The notes under the pieces were generated by a model, which saw only the letters and a list, made by a program, of their open reading frames with translations, ran no database searches and was not told where the DNA came from. This document shows positions 53,698-61,100 of a stretch of 64,000 nucleotides of DNA, one piece after another. Positions within the stretch are counted from its first letter, which is position 1. Every line of letters begins with the position of its first letter. Source of the stretch: SZUA-36 sp963801195. Lineage in GTDB: Bacteria > Pseudomonadota > Gammaproteobacteria > Xanthomonadales > SZUA-36. The position numbers and the translations under genes were made by a program. The stretch is taken from the NCBI GenBank assembly GCA_963801195.1, contig CAWDDX010000007.1, positions 1,798,001 to 1,862,000 of the forward strand. The letters run 5' to 3'.

Positions 53698-54845
53698 CGG
53701 GTTCTCCTTAATTGCTGACCGTCGAGACCGGTGGCCAGGGCGGGATTAAACGAGGTATCGTCGGTCAAGACGTAGGTGCCGTCTGATAACCGCCAGGCGT
53801 TCTGGAAGGAATTATCCAGCTCGATGACGCCACCCACTGTGTACGGATCGGCATACTCGTTGGCATCGCGGATGCCGCTGATGATTTCGTTCTGACCGCG
53901 ATTGTCGCTGGCGTTTTTGCGGTCCCAGTAATCATTTTGAATTTTGTGTATTTCATCATTGGTCCGGATCGAGATCCCAATACGTTCCGAAACGCCGCGG
54001 TTGACGATACCGTTGATGCGGGCGTTGTGGTCGGCCATCAACTGCGCGTACGCCGGATTCGCCTTGATCGAACGCGCAAATACATCTGCGAACTTGAGAT
54101 TCAACGAACCCGCCGGCGCCCTGACGGCGAAACCCATGAGCGTGGCAATGGTCGCCGCCCGTTGCATCTGCCCGCCCATACCGCCGGGCATGACCAGCGG
54201 CGCCACGATGAACGAGACATGGATGGATTCACGCATGTCGACGCCATTGAGCGTATAAGCAATCAAGACCTTGCCGCCGGCAAATATGTTGCGATTTTCG
54301 CCCATTGCCTGCGGTCCTGAATTTTGATCGATGAAGTTTTGCACTTCGCGGAGTTCGTTGGCCGGCAAATCACGGTAGTCGAGCACCCGCGCACCGGGGC
54401 GGTGACGCAGGGCATAGTCCACCACGAACGAACGCGCATCGTTGACCTGCACGTTGGGACAGCCACCACGTGCTTCCGGGGGGATCGGGAAATTGTCGCC
54501 GTTCCAGACCTCTTCGGCCAAAATTTCAACCGCTTGCATACCATCGGGCGACACCGCTTTCCAACTGGTATGAGGGTTGTGTTCTCCACAAGGCGGTGTG
54601 TTTTGCATCCACACCACGCCGCCGGACGCCGACCAGCCGACCGGGGCCAGTATCGAGGAGGCGACCATGGGGCGGCCGAAGCCACCCGGGTCGATAACCG
54701 TGGCAGGGGCGAGGTGCATGCTGCCGGAAGGGAGTGATCTGTTTGTGTTCGGGCTGTTCCGGGTCAAGTCGTTTGTGTACGGCTCGTCGGTTTCGGAACA
54801 TGCCGCAAGGCAGGCCAGAAGCAGTAATATTAAGAGCGTTTTCAT
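53694..54845 (-). CDS. Lipoprotein, unknown function, translationally coupled to the rhodanese-like gene
   Basis: 383 residues from the ATG at 54845 (MKTLLILLLLACLAAC), lipobox L-A-A-C. The mature part begins with a disordered Asn/Ser stretch, then VASSILAPVGWSASGGVVWM, AVEILAEEVWNGDNFPIPPE, and DYALRHRPGARVLDYRDLP. A central section reads YTLNGVDMRESIHVSFIVAP, consistent with a periplasmic or outer-membrane-associated protein. The C-terminal half is helical, ending with a beta-strand-rich tail (ELDNSFQNAWRLSDGTYVLT). No family recognised. Its TGA stop overlaps the ATG of the next gene (ATGA), and rhodanese-like CXXCW proteins usually act in the periplasm, so the two proteins may work together. 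Confidence 0.6.
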   Translation of the reverse strand: MKTLLILLLLACLAACSETDEPYTNDLTRNSPNTNRSLPSGSMHLAPATVIDPGGFGRPMVASSILAPVGWSASGGVVWMQNTPPCGEHNPHTSWKAVSPDGMQAVEILAEEVWNGDNFPIPPEARGGCPNVQVNDARSFVVDYALRHRPGARVLDYRDLPANELREVQNFIDQNSGPQAMGENRNIFAGGKVLIAYTLNGVDMRESIHVSFIVAPLVMPGGMGGQMQRAATIATLMGFAVRAPAGSLNLKFADVFARSIKANPAYAQLMADHNARINGIVNRGVSERIGISIRTNDEIHKIQNDYWDRKNASDNRGQNEIISGIRDANEYADPYTVGGVIELDNSFQNAWRLSDGTYVLTDDTSFNPALATGLDGQQLRRTR

Positions 54846-55102
54846 TTCGAACATTTTAAAGCTCCACTTTTATGTACCTTTCAGCCGTTAAAAGTTTTGT
54901 TGATCGAACCTTGGGTCTTTTGAGCTTCTAATTTTTGCCATTCGAGGAGTGGCTTTGACCAAGTGCCAGAAGCCACTCCTGCATTCTCACTACTGATTGT
55001 GTGGGGTAGGTATCCACACTTTCCCTCACAGTTTTCCCAATGCGAAGTTAACAGGAAGCGGCTAATTGGTGATCTCAGTTTTCTTGTTCCCGGGTTTTTT
55101 GA

Positions 55103-58100
55103 TCACCACCAATGTTGCTCGTCAAAAGGGCTACCGGGGGCCAAATGGTAAAAAGTAATCGAGAAGCTGAACGCACACGCCTTAGCAGTTTCATCCGCCC
55201 CGGAGCCCCGCCCGATGGAAGTTGAAACACCGGTCCGGAGTCCAAAACTATATCTGCTCTCACATAAATGGCAGTCGTTTCGTTCCGTAACTAGGGCACC
55301 CGTATCCGACAACCAATACGTTGGCACCGGTGACCAAAATGCAGATACACCACCACCTCCGCCGATTTGACCTATCTTATTTTCAAAGCTTTTAGAGACA
55401 GATCCGCCAACAGCGGCCGATACAAAATAGCCCTGGTAGTGTTCCGGCATTGGCGTGTTCCAGATTGCGGATGCCCCAACAATTGCCACAGTTACACCAC
55501 CACCGAGAAGAGCGTCATCGGGTAGCCCTGACGGGATGGAAGCGGAAGGTCCAAAATACAAGTAATTTGCCCGTTGTTTGCTTTCTTGGCTTATAAATTT
55601 CAGCTTTTCCAAACCACCGGTAAAACCTATACCCCAGGCATTCAAATCCGCACTAACAACGCCAAAAACAGGGACGAATTTCGCATCGGGACCACGTGCC
55701 TTGCTGGTCAATATTCGTTTAATCCCAAACCAACCAGCTGCAATCTCCTCCGGACCGTTTAGATATCCAATATGCAATCCGGTGATAAGGAAGGAGGCAA
55801 TGCTAAGCGAGACTACAACGTTTGCAATCGAATACTCATTCTGGCCGCCAGGATCAAAACGGTTGACTGGATCACCTGCCGTATAGGCATAACGATTGAA
55901 GGTTACCGGCCTCAGCGGGTCGGGGGGCGCCGAATCCATCGTTAAAAACCTGGTGCTGACCGGGTCATACCATCGACTGCGCATAAAAATGAAACCAGTC
56001 GCCTCGTCAGTAAATGCATTGGCGAAACCAATCCGGCCCAGCGCGCTCGCGCCTTCAGTAATTCGTCCATAGGCATCGTATTGGATTCTCGTGAATATAC
56101 CGCTCGTAACAACACCAATCACAGAACCGGCATGGTCACGCATGAGGTAACTAATCTCACCGTTTGAATCTATGGAATGGGTAACAAACAAACCATCGTT
56201 AAAATAACGTCGAATCAAGTCACCGCTTGCGTTGGTCTCTTCCAAAAGCATCGGCATAGCAGGATTCGAGCGGTCCCAGACAAACAAGGTTTCTTCACCA
56301 TTTTGAAGGCGGGAGCGCAACAGACCGTCATGATGGTACTTGTACTCTACAACAAATACTTCGTCGCCAATTCGCTCCACCATCATCAATCGATCTTGCG
56401 AATCATAAGTATACGTGTCCCGAACAGACCCTCGATTTGCCGTTACCAAATTGCCATTCGCGTCCCAACCAAATTGAGTCACCCCATTGCTAACCAGACG
56501 ATCATTTGCGTCGTACAAGAACTGTTCGTCAAGTCCATCGGTCGTCCGGGAGCTTAGATTGCCGTTCAAGTCATAGCCGTAGTCAACTGAACGAACGACC
56601 GCGCCATTCTCGCTCATTGTTTCATTTGTCAGGCGACCGGCCAGGTCGTATTCATATGCCGTGACCAGCGAACCCAAGCTTTGAATTTCGGAAATTCGAC
56701 CTTCATCGTCGAAAGCGTAGTCCAATTGCTCAAGTAAGTTGGACTCCAGTGTATAGCCGAGGCTCAGCGCTTGTCCGGCGCCATCGTAAGTGTGTGCTGC
56801 CGAGAAACCTTCAGGAAGAGAAATTGATACCGGTATTCCCAGTTGGTTCCTTACGAAAGTGCTGGTTTGCCCGGCATACATTGTGGACGACACGCGTGTA
56901 GCTATGTTGTAGTTCGATGTTGTTTCTCCATTCGGGGTACGGATCGAATTGATCCTGCCGGACGAATCATGGCCGTACTGAGTATCACGTCCATTGGCAT
57001 CTTGCCACCGGGTTATTCTGCCAACGCCATTGAATGAGATCTGGACATTTTCGTCATCGGACAGAACGGACGTTATGCGACCCCGCTCGTCGTATCCGTA
57101 GGTTTGTGTTAGCCCGTCTGCCGACCGCACCATTTTCTTCGCCAGGTCATCATAGGAAAGGGAAATGACGGTGCCGTCAAATTTCTCGGACAGTGTAATT
57201 CTGCCGATGTCGTCATAGGTCAGCCTTCTCTGTTGGCCTTGAGGAAGGGTATGCGATAACAACCTTCCCAAAGCATCATGCTGATACCGGAGAACGCTGC
57301 CGGTTGGCAACCGGGTGCTTTTTAAAAACCCGAACGAATCGTATTCGAAGTTAAAGTCTGCGCCAGTTATGCTTTGTGTTTCCGTCAGGAGACTGCGACT
57401 ATCGTACGTATAACTCCATTGCTCTCCAAAGCTTCCCTGGGATTGAATCACCCGGCCGGCATCATCGTACTGAGTTTGGCGGGGTATGCCATCCGGACCA
57501 GTTAACTCCGTCACTCTATCCAATTCATCGTACATATATTGAACGTCATATCCCGAGCTGTCTGTTTGGCGAATAATTTTGCCTTCAATATCGTATTCGA
57601 TCATTCGCTCACCCGCATCGGGGCGAACCGTTTGTATGCGTCGTCCTACCAAGTCATACGCATGTTGCCGGGTATTGCCGGCTTCATCGACCTCCTCTAC
57701 CAATAAACTGCGACTATTCCACTGTTTGCTTAGAGACCCGGATTCGGGTAATTGCGATTGGATTTCATTTCCGATCGCATCGTACTCGTAAGAGATGTTG
57801 TTGAAACCATATGCACCAACATTGATTACGCGGCCCTCCGCATCGTAGTCAACGTCCAGCGTCACCACACCTGCAGAGGATTGACTCGTAACCTGACCAA
57901 GATCATTCCGAGTTGCGTCCCAGCTATTACCCTGGCTGTTTGTACTGCCGATTAACTGGTCGTTTCCATCGAATGAAGCTGTCGAAGGCGAATCCTGACC
58001 CGGTAGAATTTCAGAAACCTGATTTTGATTGGCGTCATATGCGATCTGCCATAGTGCGACCGACTCACCTGAATCATTCGTCAGTTTTTGTCTCATCTCC

Positions 58101-61100
58101 ACCACGTTGCCCAGGCCGTTCACCAGGTAGTCCTGTGTGGCGCCCGATGGATCAGTTCTGCTTTTCAGATAACCGGACGCATCGTATTCGAGCGTAGTGA
58201 CATTGCCCAGTGCGTCACTGCTTTGCGTGAGGTTGCCTTTTGCATCGTAAACAAACTCTTGTGAGTTACCGAGCGGGTCCGTTTCCCGAATGAGGTTTCC
58301 ACGTGAATCGTAATCGAACAGCGTTACCGCACCCGTTGGATCTGTCAACTTGGTTTGCAAGCTTCTGTCGTTATATTCTGCGGTCCGTATGCCACCCATT
58401 GGGTCAGTGAAACGAGTTTGATTGCCAAAGGCATCATATTCTGACTGCCATACGTTTCCGGCGGGATCGGTATGCTGGGTTTGATTACCCGCGGAGTCGT
58501 ACTCATAGCTCCTTTCGTTCCCCAGCGCATCGGTTTCCCTAATGATATTGCCAGCTTCATCGTAGTCGAGAGTCGTTGGTGCTCCGATCCGATCAAAAAC
58601 AGTCTCCTGTTTTCCATCAATATCGTGGATGTAATTTATTTCCTTACCATCGGCATCAGTAGTTTTGATGAGTCTCCCACTCGAGTCATATTCATTTCGG
58701 ATAAACGATACGCCTTCACCACCTGTCATTTCGATCAGTCCATGATGGCGATCGTACTTAAATGTTGTCGGATTTCCATTGCGATCGGTGTGGAGTGTCA
58801 GGTCGCCATTCGCATCGTATCGGTAGCGAAGTTGATTACCAACCGGATCATCAATTGCGATAATTCTATTGGAGTCATCGCGCTCGAAAAGAACGGACTC
58901 GCCACTTGAGTGAATAATCCCGCTATCGGAGAATGTTATCGTATTACCGTTTTGCTCTTCGATTTTTTCCACACCATTTTTAACGCTAATTGTGAATTTG
59001 ACTCCGTCCTGAGAAGTGTATTTAAAGCGGTCCGGATCAAACACCGACAACGCATCGTCTGTTACAAGTTCCACGGTACCGGGTTGCGCGCCCAGAACAG
59101 TCAATGGCACCGGGTTCACCAACGTCAGGCTGCCGCGTGTACCGGGGCGTGGCACAAACTGGACATTTAGCCGCGAAGGTGGGAATGGAACAAGTGGCGA
59201 CACCGCTGGTGTCACTGACATGTCAAATGCTTCGATCCTTCCTCCCGGCAACCTCAGGCTGACAAGATGAACATCAGTCGGTCGCAGTACAAAACTAAGG
59301 CTATATTTGTCAACTTGCCACGCGGTTCCCAGAACCCGGTTGGCCCTGATGCGAAGACCATCCACATCAAGGCTCCAACCCACACCAAAATCGCCTTTAC
59401 TCTTGTCGCGACTATCGTAGGTACGTGAAACTGTCACTGGAATTCCCGAAACAGGAAGACCAAGGTCAGTGAACGTCAGCGAAAAGTTGCCAACTTTTAA
59501 TTCTCCGCTGACCAGTACCGTCACTTCGTCGACAGTCTGATTGCCACCAGCATCAAACACTGTCAATCGAATGGTATATAGATCATTGATCAACAGCGTC
59601 GGATCAAACTGGCCGAGCACACCGTCAATCACAGGCGTCGTGCTTGTCAAAATCGTAGTAAAGTTATCTTCACCAGCCAATGCGTAAGCGAGTTCATACT
59701 TCAGGAAGTATTCATCGTTTGCGGTTCCGGTGACGTCGACAGGCTCAGTCACCTTGGTGTCGTTTGCAGGCGTCGTTATCTCAACTGCAGGCGGAACCAA
59801 GTCTCCAATAACCCGCGCGACCACATTAATCTTTGCAGAGCCGTTGATTCCGTCATGCGATGCAGTCGCCGTATACGTACCAGCTAATGCTGAACTGAAA
59901 CCCGGCCCGTTCGTCCATGCAACAATTTCGGTCAGGTTCTGGCTGGTGCCGTCTTCAAAGATACCAATGGCCGTCAGGCTGACGGTCTGGCTCGTGAGCA
60001 CGGTCGAATCGGTCGGCAGCACGAGAATTTCGGTCAGCACGAGATTACCGTCTATGCCATCACAATCCTGGTCAATGCCGTCACCTTCCGGGTCTGCTGC
60101 ACCGGGTTTGATGGTGTCATCATCATCATCACAATCACCCTGGTTTTCAGTAAACCCATCGACATCATCGTCAATATCCTCCGGCGCCGGGCCGAGTGAT
60201 ATCACCAGGTCCACCTTGCCGCCAAACTCAGCAACCGAACCGGCGATCGGTAATTGTGCGCTAACCGCGCCGGCCGGGATGCTGGGGTGGGTGGCGGACT
60301 GTTTCTTGCCAACCAGCAGGTTGGCGCCATCCAGCGTGGTTTCGGCCGTCGCTTCGGGTTGGCCCACCACGTCGGGCACGGTGACGGGTTCACCTACCAG
60401 CAGGATGTATGACTGCGGCGTCGCGTAACCGATGGTGTCGGCAGCCAGGATAGAGACCGAATAAGCGCCAATCGTATCCGGCGCCCAATTCACTGCACCG
60501 GTGGTGGCATCGATGCTCATGCCGGGCGGCCCCGCGGTCAGAAAAAAGCTCACCACGTCGCCCGGATCGGGATCGACCACGCGAGGCACGTATTCGTAAG
60601 GGAAGCCGACCGTGGTCAGCGTGTCGGGCTGGCTGAGGAAAGTCGGCGGCAGACCCTTCGGTTGCACGTCAAAGGTCACCGTGGCGACATTCGAATCCAG
60701 CAAACCGTCATTGGCCTGGTAGGTGAAACTGTCGGTGGTGCCTGCCAGCGGGTGTGGCGGTAACTGGATCATGTTGTAGCCGTTCAGCCCCGGTTGCAAC
60801 CAGTGCGGGACCGGGTCGGCGAGAAAGTTCAGGTCGCCATCGACATAAGCCTGCTGGAAAATCCACTGGTTGCGGAAGGCCGGCGCCTTAGGTAAGGGGT
60901 GAGCGGGTGTGCCTTCCCAGACCCGTGTCGCATACTTGAGCCCGGTGGTAAATGACGAAACGATCTCCGCTTCACCGTCGCCGTCCACGTCTGCTATCGT
61001 CGTGAAGCGCTGTTCGCGGGAGGCGGATTCAATCGGCATGAACGCCAATACGGAGCCGTCACGTCCATCAAAAATATAAACCCCGTCGTTGTCGGTCCCG

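Noticed and set aside
55103..55900. RHS C-terminal toxin with immunity partner
   Set aside because: No toxin motif recognised in the last 250 residues and no small co-oriented gene follows within 250 bp.
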